From assembly GCA_007258455.2 (NCBI GenBank), contig VDFB02252616.1:123549760-123613759 (forward strand): a stretch of DNA of 64,000 nt, written 5' to 3'. The DNA comes from Sequoia sempervirens (Eukaryota; Streptophyta; Pinopsida; Cupressales; Cupressaceae). Every line of letters starts with the position of its first letter. Within the stretch, counting starts at the first letter, position 1. Made by a program: the position numbers and the translations under genes. Below, piece by piece: positions 1 to 10,723 of this stretch. The notes under the pieces were generated by a model that made no database searches, had not been told where the DNA came from, and saw only the letters and a program-made list of their open reading frames with translations.

Positions 1-1716
1 TCCTTCCCTCTCTATCTCACCTATCCCTCTCTACCTCTCCCTCTCGCCCTCTTCTCTATCTCTCTCTTTATCATTCTCTCCTTCCCTCTGTACTTTTGTC
101 TATCTCACCACTCTCTCTCCATCTCTCTCTACTTCTCTCCATATCACATGTCCCCCCTCTCTCTACTTCTCTCTTTCCTTCCTTACCTCTCTTTTTTTAC
201 CTCCCTCCCTCCTTCCCTCTCTACTTCTTTGTATATCTCCTCTCCCTCTCTTTATCTCTCCAATTATACATCTCTCTATCTCCACTCTTCATCTATCCAT
301 CCATCTATCTCTCTTCAAGTAGGAAGAGGTAACTATCTAGAGAGAGGTAGTGAGTGAGAGAGACAAGGAGAGGTAGGTAGAGAGGGAGGAATAAGTGGGA
401 AGGAGGGAGTAGGGAGAGAGAGGGTCAAAGGGTGAAAGGAGTGATAGAGGGAGTGTTAAGTATAAGAGAAATAGAAAGGGAAAGGGAGAGGGGTGAAAGA
501 GATGAATGGAGATAGAGGAGGGAGGGAGGGAGGGAGAGAGAGAGAGTATGAAAAAAGAAATTAGAAAGGGAAGGAATATAGAGAGATGAGGGAAGGGAGA
601 AAGGAAGAGAAGAGTAGAGAGATAGACATATACATAGAGGAAGGAGAGGAAAGAAGTTAGATAGATAAAAGTAGAGAGAGATGTGATATAGGGATAAGTA
701 GAGAGGGAAGGAGGAAGGGAGAGAGATTGAGAGAGAGGGGGAAGGAGGGAGGGAGGGAGAGATACAAAGATGTAGAGAGAGAGAGGAGGGAAAAGAGAGG
801 GATGGAGGGAGGGAGGTAGAGAGGGATAGGTTAGATAGAGAGAAGTAGAGAGCCATAGAGAGTGAAAGAGAGGGAGGAGAGAGGATAAGTGAAGAGAGAG
901 AGATATAGAGATGTGGGAGAGGGAAGGTGGAGAGATTGAGAGAGAGAGAAGGATGGAGGGAGAGTTAGGGAGGGAGAGAGAGAGGTGGAGAGGATATGTG
1001 AGATAGAGATAAGTAGAGAGGGAAGGTGGGTGGGAAGAGAGAGAGAGGGGGGGAGGGAGAAGGAGGGAGGGGGAGATAGGTGATATATATAGAAGTAGAG
1101 AGAGGGGGGGTAATATAGAGAGAAAAGTAGAGAGGGAAGGAGGAAGGTGAGGATATTGAGAGAGAGAGAGAGGGAGGGAGGGAGGGAGGGTTTAGAGAGA
1201 GAGATGGAAAGAAAAGAAGATATAGGGGGGAAGAAGAGGGGAGTGAGAGTTAATTAGGGAGGAGTAGAGGTGAGAGATAGATAGAGAAGAGAGAGGAGGA
1301 AGGAGGAGAGGGGGAGGGAGGGAGAGTAGAGAGAGGAGAGGGGGAGAGTGCAGAATAGATAGAAGTAGAGAGGGTGTGGAAGGAGGGATAGGTAGAGGAG
1401 TAGAGAGGAAGCTTGAGGTGTTGAATAGAGAGAAGTATTAGAAGAAATTATGAGGAGATAAATAGTAGAGAGGAAAGGATGGAGTGAGGGAGAGAGAAGT
1501 GAGATGGAGAGAATGAGAGAGAGGATATAGAGAGATGTAGAGAGGGAAGGAGGGAGGGAGGGAATGAGATAGAGAGAATTAGAGAGGGAGAGAGAATTAT
1601 AGGGGGGAGGGAGAGAGAGAGAGAGAGAGAAAGACCCAGAGAGATAAGGAGGGTCGGACAAGGGGAGAGAGAGGTCTAGAGCATAAGGGATAAATAATGA
1701 GTGAGATAGAGAGAGA
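1..1716. repeat. Pyrimidine-to-purine low-complexity block, unit A
   Basis: The + strand is almost pure C/T (degenerate CTCT, TCCC and TATC runs) to about base 316. It then switches abruptly to almost pure G/A (GAGA, GGGA, AGTAGAGAGG) to about 1716. Because the two arms are roughly complementary, the block is a very imperfect fold-back. Its left edge is cut by the window start. The same block lies at 37815-40132. Long open frames here are Ser/Leu/Pro low-complexity artefacts. No gene is seen. Confidence 0.9.
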
Positions 1717-2029
1717 AAGATGATACAACTTGCTAATTACTAAAATTTGACCTCTTGATTATTGAAACTTGACTAAGTCTGAAAAATTATAAGATCTTCC
1801 AAAAACTATAATTTGCATTGTGGCTACTAGAGATCTGAAACCAGTCTCAAACATCATGAAACTATATACATGAAATATAAATTAATGTATAAGAAAGTAA
1901 ATGTCCATATACAATTGTCAACTAAATACATTTATTTCATGTATATAGTTTCACCAAAAGATAAGGAGATAGAGAAAGAGAAATAAAAGATAACTTAGAG
2001 AGAAATTTTTTCAATGCAAAACATAACTC
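1717..2029. other. Unique-looking AT-rich spacer
   Basis: AT-rich sequence following the purine block, present in all three units. It contains a short inverted pair, CTATATACATGAAATA near 1863 and TATTTCATGTATATAG near 1935, which could form a hairpin with a loop of about 55 bases. No coding sequence is seen. Confidence 0.5.
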
Positions 2030-2260
2030 AAGCGCGTTATAACATGCTCACGTTTTGTGAAAGCTTTCAAAGAATGTGAGCACGTTATAACGTGCTCGTG
2101 TTATGTGTAAACCAAACCATAATGTGAGCACATTATAATGCATTGTGTTATGGCTTGGTAATGACCAGGCTTGGTCACTACCAACCCATAACTTGAGTGT
2201 GCAGGTCATTATAACATGCTTGTATTTTCTCTTTTTCAAGACTAAAAAGTGGAGTGGTCA
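2030..2260. repeat. Cluster of TTATAA-centred palindromes, unit A
   Basis: Four related palindromic motifs occur within 230 bases. The best is a perfect 20-bp palindrome at 2078-2097, GAGCACGTTATAACGTGCTC. Weaker versions are centred on TTATAA or ATTATAAT near 2038, 2126 and 2214. A further short palindrome, GTGTGTATTATAGTGTACACAC-like, lies near 2390. Copies are in units B and C, and a related stretch lies left of the block at 37640-37810. The function is unknown; it looks like a degenerate repeat-family signature. Confidence 0.7.
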
Positions 2261-2479
2261 CTTTTTGGTCCCCCATCTTGGTGCACATGCCCCCCAAGCC
2301 TAATAAAGATATTTTATTGGTCAAAATAAAAATGTAAACATGAACCAATGTGCTCAGTTTTTAAAAATAAATACAAACCATAGCATGTGTGTATTATAGT
2401 GTACACACATTATGTTTTCCACAACATGAGCATGTTTTGAAGGATTTTGATAACTTTTGAGCCTCCCAATTTTTGTGAT

Positions 2480-3950
2480 ACCCCTTAATAATTGTTGTAA
2501 CCCTATCTACCCTAAAGAATCTTAAAGTTAATTTAAATATAAATTAGAGTCCATTTATTATGTTTACCATATTTTAGGAATACAATTCAATTATGAAAAT
2601 GTTATCAATGGACACAATGTTCAATGAGCTGAATATTGTTTAATTGATGCAAATCTAGTAATGGCTCTAATAAAATATTGATAAATGATTGTGAATATTG
2701 TAGGCACAAAAATATACTAGAGCTTCTTTTGATTTAATCTAAATTTTTCTTTAGCAAGCTTGTTGGGATTAAAAATATAAGAGATTTTAGAAGAAATATC
2801 ATCACCAATGTGAGTCTAATTAGATCCATCATTGGGCCTCTGACTTGCTTCTTTTTTCAATAGAGGCAATCTTAGACCCTCTTCCTCCATTGTTAGGTGT
2901 TTAATAAGCTCTTCAACACTATCACAAATTCTTTCAAATTCAATGTGTACTAAACTTTTTGATTTAATGACAAAAAAAGAATGAAAAATATTAAATAAGT
3001 GTGTTGTAGCAAATCACATGCAATGTACCTAGATAGATAAAATGTGTGGTGCACAATCCTTTCCTTTCATCAACTTTTTTAATTATAATTATTATAAGGG
3101 AATCCTACTATCAAACCTCACGTCTAAGACGCATGCAATTTATGGTGACCTTCATTTCATAGATGTCCTCTTTAGTCACCCCACCTTCCCCACCAAGGTC
3201 AAAAGTGACAATATTCTTGACAAAGAAGATGTCCTTTTTAAGCTTTTGACAATGACCATAACAATGGACTTGTTAATTCTCAAAACAACTTTGAACTAGA
3301 TTAAAAGTGACAATATTCTTGACAAAGAAGCTGCCTTTTTTAGACTTTTGACAATGACTACAACAATGAATTCATTAATTCTCAAAACAACTTTGAATTA
3401 GATATTAGTAGCCTAATAAGGAAAAAAAAATATTTACTTGGTAAGTGTAACATTCACTTTAGACTATTAATAAAAGAATTCTAAAACTTTTGAGCACACC
3501 TTTATATGACTATCGATCAACTGCCTACTACAATCACTTCTTTCACCATCAACACATCCATTTACTCTTCATCATCCACATCATATAAAACTATTTAAAA
3601 AATATGATTTTATAGATGACTTCTCATAATTTCCTTTCCGTGACTAGTGTTAGGAAAATACTTTGTAAAAATGGCAATCCATTTTTTAGGTGACCTCCAG
3701 TCTAACATTAAACAAAAAGTGATAATGCCCCTTCACGTCTCATTCCTCTCATTGTCTCTCTGGTTGGCCATATTAGTTTTATCGTATCTCCACATTCAAA
3801 TAACCACCACAACATTTGCATAACTCCACTCATCCTAGCGAATATTGCATTTGGAAAGCTTGAAGCACTTCATGTATTCTAACAAATTTGGTCATTTCTA
3901 ACACTTGTCCTTTCAGTTCTTCTATCACTCTAGGCACTAAGCACTTCCAG
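2480..3950. repeat. Intergenic segment homologous to 12480-13700
   Basis: Non-coding AT-rich DNA. Its order and wording, for example the stretch around 2870-2955 with CCCTCTTCCTCCATTGTTAG, recur in diverged form at 12700-12800. Units A, B and C all carry it. It therefore seems to belong to an older, smaller TNL repeat unit in which this spacer lies 3' of each TNL copy. A short tandem duplication (about 110 bases: GTGACAATATTCTTGACAAA and following) is visible at 3205-3400. No gene is seen. Confidence 0.6.
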
Positions 3951-3957
3951 TTTCCCA

Positions 3958-4310
3958 GGCCTCATCTGTTCAAACATCATGACAAGCACAAGTTATGAGA
4001 AATTTGATTACAGAATTTAAAAGAAAAATAAGTACTACTTACAGTTGGATTTTGTTCTCTGCCCAAAAGATCATAGCGATATCTTTCTTCCTCCATCTCA
4101 TAAAACAAGCAATATCTCGAAACATTCCCTTTGCAAAGGGATCAAGGGCATCGTAGGAGACTCTTAAGTTTATTTTGCATAATAGACTGGCACCTTAACT
4201 TTCCTATCATTTTTTTCCATACATCTCTATTCTCCTCACCAACCAGGAGTTTCCAAAAGATTTGAAGGGCAAGAGGAAGGCCTTAAAGGCAGTAACAATA
4301 TCATGTGTAC
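3958..4310 (-). pseudogene. TNL relic, NB-ARC fragment joined to LRR-exon start (unit A)
   Basis: On the minus strand, 4305-4060 aligns with the NB-ARC GLPL-to-RNBS-D region of the intact TNL at 6845-10723. Then 4040-3958 resembles the intron and the first codons of its LRR exon. The TIR domain, P-loop, kinase-2, MHD region and exon 3 are absent. A base is missing at GLPL compared with the unit C copy, which still reads ACKGLPLALQIF. Upstream on the minus strand (from 4315) it joins directly to DNA resembling the 5' flank of the intact TNL. It is an internally deleted paralogue, not a functional gene. Confidence 0.85.
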
Positions 4311-4314
4311 TTTG

Positions 4315-5110
4315 TATCTCTTTTGCATGGTGTACCCTCTTTTGATGATCGGAATCTATGGAATTAAAAGTTTTCTGCAACTTTTGTCTAGCAATTCTAT
4401 AGAAAACTGCATTTTCTACAGTAGCGTCTACCTCAAGCGAAACATAAATTATAATGTTTGCATGTCAATATCGTATTTGTTTCACTCGTCAAGAATTTCA
4501 ACATGGAGATAAAGCGGTGTAGGAAAGAGTGAGCGGATCTGATTTATCTTTATCCTGTTGCTGTACTAGTCTCTCGGCCGCCCTTCGAATTTGCATTCTA
4601 TTTTCTCAAACTGTCACTAAGCACTCTCTGTAGGAATGATAAAAAGATGATCTGATGTACTGGGACAATAGACTAATGGGTCCACACAAAGAAATTTTAT
4701 TCTTCTGCACCGACCATAGACTCATTCAGCATTTGCTTTCTCAAACGGCATCAGATTTGCTTACAAGTGTCCTTATCAAGGCTAATAATTATGTGAAACA
4801 TTTGCTTTTGAAATATGGATTAATGAGAATTTTGAAATATGGATTAATGTAGATGAACTCTCGATTTGATAGTGAAGTTGAGTGGTTCTAAATAAGCCTA
4901 CCAGATATCAAGTCTTGTTCAGTACAAACTCCCAACATCATAGGGGTTGAGGTTAGAACTCTGCCTCAAGTAACTTTGGAAGAATGGATACCCACAATTC
5001 TTCGCTCTTAGTCAAAGAGATTTTAGCCTAAGGCTTGTGCTCTCATATTAGGTAGCTAAAACAATTATGTGGGTTTGATATAATACACTTTGAACAAAAA
5101 AAAAAAAAAA
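4315..5110 (-). repeat. Duplicate of the TNL 5'-flanking region
   Basis: This stretch aligns in diverged form with 10780-11550, the DNA immediately upstream of the intact TNL on the minus strand. Shared landmarks include TTGATGATCGGAATCTATGG at 4339 and 10801, GGGTCCAC(A/G)CAAAG at 4679 and 11139, and TAGCCTAAGGCTTGTGC at 5024 and 11467. It is the ancestral promoter side of the relic at 3958-4310. Whether it still drives transcription cannot be told from sequence. Confidence 0.7.
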
Positions 5111-5439
5111 GGTTACATGAATTAATGAATTTGACTTGAAAACTATGTAGTTGAATTCAAAAAGCAATATAATATGATAGAATAATTAAACATATTATAT
5201 TTATTATTTAAATATAATAAAGTTTTGTCCTTGACCATATCATAAGATAATTTTGTGGCATAAAATTGATGACAATTTTCTCTATAAATTACTTAGGTGT
5301 TTATTTGCTCATTGATGGAATCAATGCGAGATATCAAAGGTTCTAATGATGTTGGAATTAGTATTTTTAACATTTTTATTGACATTTTAAGCTCAAGTTT
5401 ATTTATTTTAATATTTTTTTGGAAACTTTAAAAGGGTAC

Positions 5440-6115
5440 ATGGAATTCATAGGAGGAGTTGTAAATTTATAATTTGATAATGGAAATATCACTAATATTG
5501 TGTCAAGTGAAATGATAGGTAAGTTGAAGCTGAAAAAGTAGAGAATACAAGCCCATAAATGATCTCATGGTTACATAAGATGTTGGTAAGAGAATATAGA
5601 TTGGTCAAATTTAAGATAGGGTCGTATTATAACAAAGTTTTATGTGACTTTTTTCTTAAGGATGTTTGTTTTTATTATTAGGGAGACCATGGTAATATGA
5701 TAGAAAGTATTCATTATGTTAGAGAGATTACATACACTTTAACGAAGGGAGGTGAGAAACATACTCTTACTCCATTTAAAAATAAGAAAAATCAAATAAT
5801 TAAAATAATAGCAAAGAATCTAAGCAATTATCTATCCAACTATAAGGTAAATCTATAGAATGGTGGAGTTTGTTTAGTTTACATGGCATGAAGTTTCTAG
5901 AAAGTTTAAAGAATTAAAAAATGTGTTTTACAAAGTTTCTCAAGATATGTAGAGTAGTGTAGATGAAAGAGAGTTGCTACAAACTAAAAAAAAAAAAATA
6001 GTTGTCAAAAGAGTACATTGATATAGTATTAGATGATATGCTAGATGGAATATCACTAACGAGGAGTATTAATCACCACATAGTCTTTGTGCAAAATTCA
6101 CAAACCATCCTTGAA
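5440..6115 (+). pseudogene. Decayed Ty3/Gypsy protease-to-RT linker fragment (unit A)
   Basis: A frame starting at 5473 reads FDNGNITNIVSSEMIGKLKL. This matches the pattern of a retroviral-type aspartic protease region of plant Ty3/Gypsy elements (active-site D-S-G changed to D-N-G). Further along, VREITYTLTKGGEKHTLTPF near 5722-5780 resembles the segment after the LLGRPWQYD motif. LDDMLDGISLTRSINHH near 6030-6080 resembles the linker before reverse transcriptase. Stops and frameshifts interrupt all of it. LTRs, RT and integrase are not visible nearby. Copies are in units B and C, so the insertion is old. Confidence 0.7.
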
Positions 6116-6844
6116 AATTTTATAGAACTAAATTGTTTTGACCTCTTCATCAAATAGAGTAGCTATAACACTTCATAGTGAATTTTTGATATAGATTAAG
6201 TTCCCATTGACTAGAAACCATATATAATGATAAGGTTAGTGACAAATTAATATCCTGGAAACAAATATCACATTACAACCTAAGTTCAATGTCAAAACAT
6301 CTATTAAACATAACAAGAATAAAAAGAAGATTGTGACAATTTAATGTTCTTTCAAACTTATAACAATCTTTGATATAAGAAACAAAATCCAAACATTGCC
6401 ATGTACTTTGTACTTGTGATAATAGATTTAATAGAAATTTCAACACTGCCATTGATAATTTAAAAGAATATGATTTCCTTTCAAAATATTCACATTCAAA
6501 TAAACAAATATCAGTATATGATGTGAAAGCCATACATCTTTATTAAGATTACCTTAGAACGACAAGTTTTACAAAGATAAGTCTTAGTGTTTACTATCAT
6601 AAAAGTAAAAACATTATCATCTGGTTTCTTTATATGTTATTTTACTTTTTAGAAAGTTGATACCCGAGCATAAATGAGATCACAGCCCAAAAAAGGTAAG
6701 CATATTTATACTCTGTATATACAGTAAAAGAGAAGAAATATACAGTCACTTCAGCCCTGGACCCGGGTAAAAGGGAACAAACATTTCTATGGCAATGATA
6801 TCTACACCTTTTTTATGATGGAATCCTAACAATGTCATGTTGTT
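6116..6844. other. Intergenic, 3' side of TNL A
   Basis: AT-rich DNA between the Gypsy relic and the TNL stop codon. It would hold the TNL 3' UTR and polyadenylation region. An 86-codon open frame on the minus strand at 6273-6533 has no recognisable domain and is disrupted in unit C, so it is not called. Nothing else is seen. Confidence 0.5.
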
Positions 6845-9800
6845 CTACATAACAAAAGTAATCATTTTGGGAAGCCAATCTTCTTCGGAGTTGGAAGTTG
6901 CACAATGGGTTTCATACATTAAAAACTTATAAGAGGCCTTCCAATTCTCATAATCAGACACTGCATTTACCCTCAGTTTATTACCTCTCTTCAACCAAGG
7001 AAAGTCAGAACTGCTATCTGCTCGCACAAGACGCACTTCCAAAATGTCTCCACCAGCTTTAGCTGAGCTTTGATGCTTCACTGGACATTGACGTGAACTC
7101 TCATCCCTTTGAATCGTGTAGCTGAACCTGTAATTAGCTGGGTTTACCTCACAATCCTGATGGATTTGGCCCGAAGAGAGTAAACAAGCAATATATCCTG
7201 CACAGTACTCTTTGTTTGCATCTGCGCAGAAATCTATACACTTGTTTTCATAGCCGTACTTTCCAACCGCTTCTCCAAGTAGCCAGTTTGCTGTGGGGTC
7301 TGGATTATCCAGGAAACATTTTTTGCTGAAAGAGCAAACCTAACAAAATCAGAAAAGCCCACGTGTAAGTCTTTAGTTATTAGATTTTAGACGCAAAAGA
7401 TGGCCAGATATGTTAACGTGATCTGGTTTGCTAGAAAATCTTACCTTGAAGGAATCGTATAATCTATGCAGTTGACCTGATGGGACGCCGGGCCCGCCAA
7501 AATAAATGGACTCCAGGGCTGTGAGACGGGACAGAGAACTTACGAGGGTCTCGCAAGAGATCTTGTTGCAGCCCACCAGATTGAGTGTGGTTAATTTCTG
7601 TAACGACTGGAGGGCATCGAAGTGGGTGAGGTGGCATGAATTACTAAGGTCTAATTTCAGCAGGTTTGGCAATCCCGGAAGGCCACAGAATGTGTGCAAA
7701 CTGATACAGTTGCGGGCGAAGAGCGTTTGCAGTGATGACGGAAGCGCCGACAGTACGGAGAGCTCACTGCAATCGTCCAGATGCAGCTCCAGAAGTTGCC
7801 CTAAATTTTCAAAGCCGACAGGGAGACGGTGAATTCCATTCGCTTCAAGATGTAAGACTTTTAGTGAAGACATTTCGGAGAATCTGGGTGGTAGTCCATT
7901 ATCAGACAGTAGGCAATAGCTGGCATCCAGATAAGCCAAAGTTTTCAGATCACCAAAGCTGTTGGGTAGTTCTGTAAGATTAGAATTATGGTGAATTTCT
8001 AGTCTTTCTAGCCGAGTCAAGTTCCCAAAGCTAGTGGGAAGTTTAGACAGTAGTCGACAGCATGAGAGATTCAGCTCCTCCAGATTTGCAAGCTTGCCAA
8101 AATCTTGAGGCAAAGAAGAAACAGAGCATCCTTCTATGTTCAGATAAGTCAAAGTTTTCAGGCCACCAAAGCTGTCGGGTAGCTCTGTGAGCTTGGAATT
8201 GTGGTGCATTTCTAGTTTGTCCAGCCGAGTCAAATTCCCAAAGCTAGTGGGAAGTTTAGACAGATGTTGACAGCATGAGAGATTCAGCTCCTGCAGATTT
8301 ACAAGCTCGCCAAAATCTCGAGGCAAAGAAGAAACAGAGCATCCTTTCATGTCGAGAAAAACTAAACTGGTCCAGCTTCTCATGGAATCAGGCAGGCTGC
8401 TCAGCGAATGGCAGTTGTGCAAATCCAGTGTCTGCAATGGTGTATGGGATAGTGTACCAGGAAGACTCTCCAGCGATCCGCATCCCCTCAAAATAAGTAC
8501 TTTCAGTTTCCCAGGCCTCATCTGTTCAAATATCATCATACGCACAAATTATGAGAAATTTGATACTATTGGAAGCGTGAGAAAATCTGCAACAGAATTT
8601 GAAGGAAAAAAATATGTACTACTTACTGTTGGGTTTTCCTCTGTTTCATTCCACAAATGAGTGATGTGGCTATAGGTCACTTCCAGAATAACAAGGTTCT
8701 GCAAGTTTATTCCATGAGGTAGCCGTTTTGATGAATATCTTGTCAATCTTAGCCATCTCAAATCCTCCAAGGAAGATTCCTCAGAAAAGTGTCCTCCTAT
8801 GGCTACATCTGTAAGCCAAAGAAGCCGCAAGTTGTACAGTGAATTGAACATTTCCGCCTTCAATTGCATCGGCTCCTTGGGCTTATTTGAAAGATAAAGC
8901 ACATGCTTGGCCTTTTCCTGTGGTTCCAGTGGAATACACAAATATTTTTCAGTTCCCTATCTTAGACTCCAACATAAAATCAGCCAGTGAAACACTTAAA
9001 AACATAATAAGGTTCACAGAGAATTCCATACCCTGAGCCGGCATAAAACACCGGGCACATCTTCCTCTTCGAATAGTCTTGTGCGTTCAGGGGTCTCTGT
9101 ACACATTCCACCTGCTATACTTCTTCCCAAATCTCGGAGGCACCGATGCATCAGCAATTCGTCACTAGGGCCCAATTCTACGAAGGATTTTTGCAAGAGA
9201 CTTCTGAGACATACATGAGGACTGCGAATCAGCTCTGCCCAAAAGATCATAGCTATTTCTTTCTTCCTCCATGTCACAAAACACGCAATATCTTGAAACA
9301 TTTCCTTTTCATTGCGATCAAGAGCATCATAGGAGACTCTAAGTTTGTTTTGCATATTAGGCTCATACCTTAACTTTCCTACCATTTCCTTCCATACATT
9401 TCTATCCTCTTTACCAACCAGGAGTTTACCAAATATTTGAAGGGCAAGAGGAAGGCCTTCACAAGCAGTAACAATATCCTTGCATAGTGTTTCTAGTTCT
9501 TGATCTGGACGGTAGGACTCGGGAAATGCGTGGAACTTAAACAACCGCAAGGCATGTTGGGGACGAAGACTCCTTACCTTGTACACTTCATCAACGTTAG
9601 CCACCCTCAGAACTTGTAGGTTCTGAGATGTAATGATGAGACGGCTGCCTGCCCCGAAGTCACTGTAATTTCCTCCAAGAGCGTCAAACTGTTCAAAACT
9701 TTGAATGTCATCGAGGACTAGGAGAACTTTCTTACCCCTGAGACAGTCATGTAGCATACCCTTCCCTTGATCAACATAGCCCACTTCACCTCTGAAATGT

Positions 9801-10723
9801 GAGACATCTTTGAGCATCTGGGTCTGCAGCTTCGGAAGCCCATCCGCCTCTTGGCATCTTTCTCCCACACTCGGAACGAAAGAAAACACTTCAAACTGTG
9901 AGACCAATTTTTTGAAAACAATCTTGGCCAGGGTAGTTTTTCCTATCCCACTCATGCCATGTATGCCCAATTTCACCATCTTCTGCTGATGATCATCTGC
10001 ATTTAGAAATCCCTTAACACGCTTCACGGATCTGTCCAAACCAAAACATTTTGGAACATCCAAATACCCTTTGTGGGGACTGTTTGAATGTAAGATTTTC
10101 CGAATTTCGACCACAACATCTTGAATCAAATCGTCGTCACTGACAAAGTGTGAACTAAAATTAATGACCATACTTATATATGGCAACTATAAAAACCAAC
10201 AGCAAAAACACACTGAGGTTGAGGACTACCTGGAATAAGCACTGGAACACCAACCAGATATGTCGGCAACAGTCTCTAATGCACCTTTCCATTGGATTGA
10301 CTCAGTAGATAATCTTGGGTCGCTTTCATGCTTCCTGATGTACTCTGCATATTGACTTCCATCCGGGCAATGAAGATCACTAGGCGAAACGCCATAAAAC
10401 AGGGGACGGATTTTAACCCCAGATTTAACCATAAGGGACACTTCCCGCAAGCACCATTTCGACTCGGCAAAATTTTTCGAGAAAATAGGAATGCCGATCC
10501 TACTTTCAGTGACTCCTTCAGTCAGGGCTGTAGGGATATGGGCACCCTTTTTTAAGCTTTCTTCGTCAAAGAATGCCAGAGTTCTTTCTCGATCAAGAGC
10601 AGCGTACAGTAATTTCGCAAACCCTTGGCGGGTGTCGGGGCCGCGGAAGCTCAAGAAAACGTCAAACCTTTTGTCGACATTGAAACTAACTGAGGGCTCC
10701 GAGCAAGGCCTAGAGGAGGACAT
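6845..10723 (-). CDS. TIR-NB-ARC-LRR immune receptor, unit A (complete, five exons)
   Basis: Predicted intracellular immune receptor of about 1154 residues. Exons are 10723-10230 (TIR), 10139-9032 (NB-ARC), 8917-8627, 8521-7445 (LRR) and 7339-6845; introns are 90-114 bp, all GT-AG and frame-consistent. An alternative exon 2 start at 10154 adds five residues. TIR: FDVFLSFRGPDTR at 20-32, and putative NADase catalytic Glu94 in SKWCLREV. NB-ARC: P-loop GMSGIGKTT (about 226-234), kinase-2 VLLVLDDI (303-310), GLPL (393-396). Two oddities: RNBS-B reads IITSQN, lacking the usual Arg, and the MHD motif reads MHR (495-497). LRRs span roughly 632-990, including a duplicated 71-residue block. A Cys-rich C-terminal post-LRR domain follows (991-1154). 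Nothing interrupts the reading frame. In plants TIR domains hydrolyse NAD+ after activation; the ligand here is unknown. Confidence 0.93.
7928..8353 (-). repeat. Internal LRR duplication in TNL A (2 x 213 bp)
   Basis: Within the LRR exon, protein residues 688-758 and 759-829 are tandem copies (bases 8353-8141 and 8140-7928). Both run from GCSVSSLP through ELNLSCC, LSKLPTSFGNLTRL and HHNS to LTELP and SFG, each copy holding about three LRRs. DNA identity is high by eye, so the expansion is recent relative to the rest of the LRR array. Units B and C share it. Confidence 0.88.

Noticed and set aside
6273..6533. 86-codon minus-strand frame between Gypsy relic and TNL
   Set aside because: No recognisable domain, and it is disrupted in unit C while the TNL next to it is intact.
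7506..8660. Plus-strand open frames opposite the TNL LRR exon (also in units B and C)
   Set aside because: They are antisense shadows of the LRR coding exon; no domain or start context supports them.
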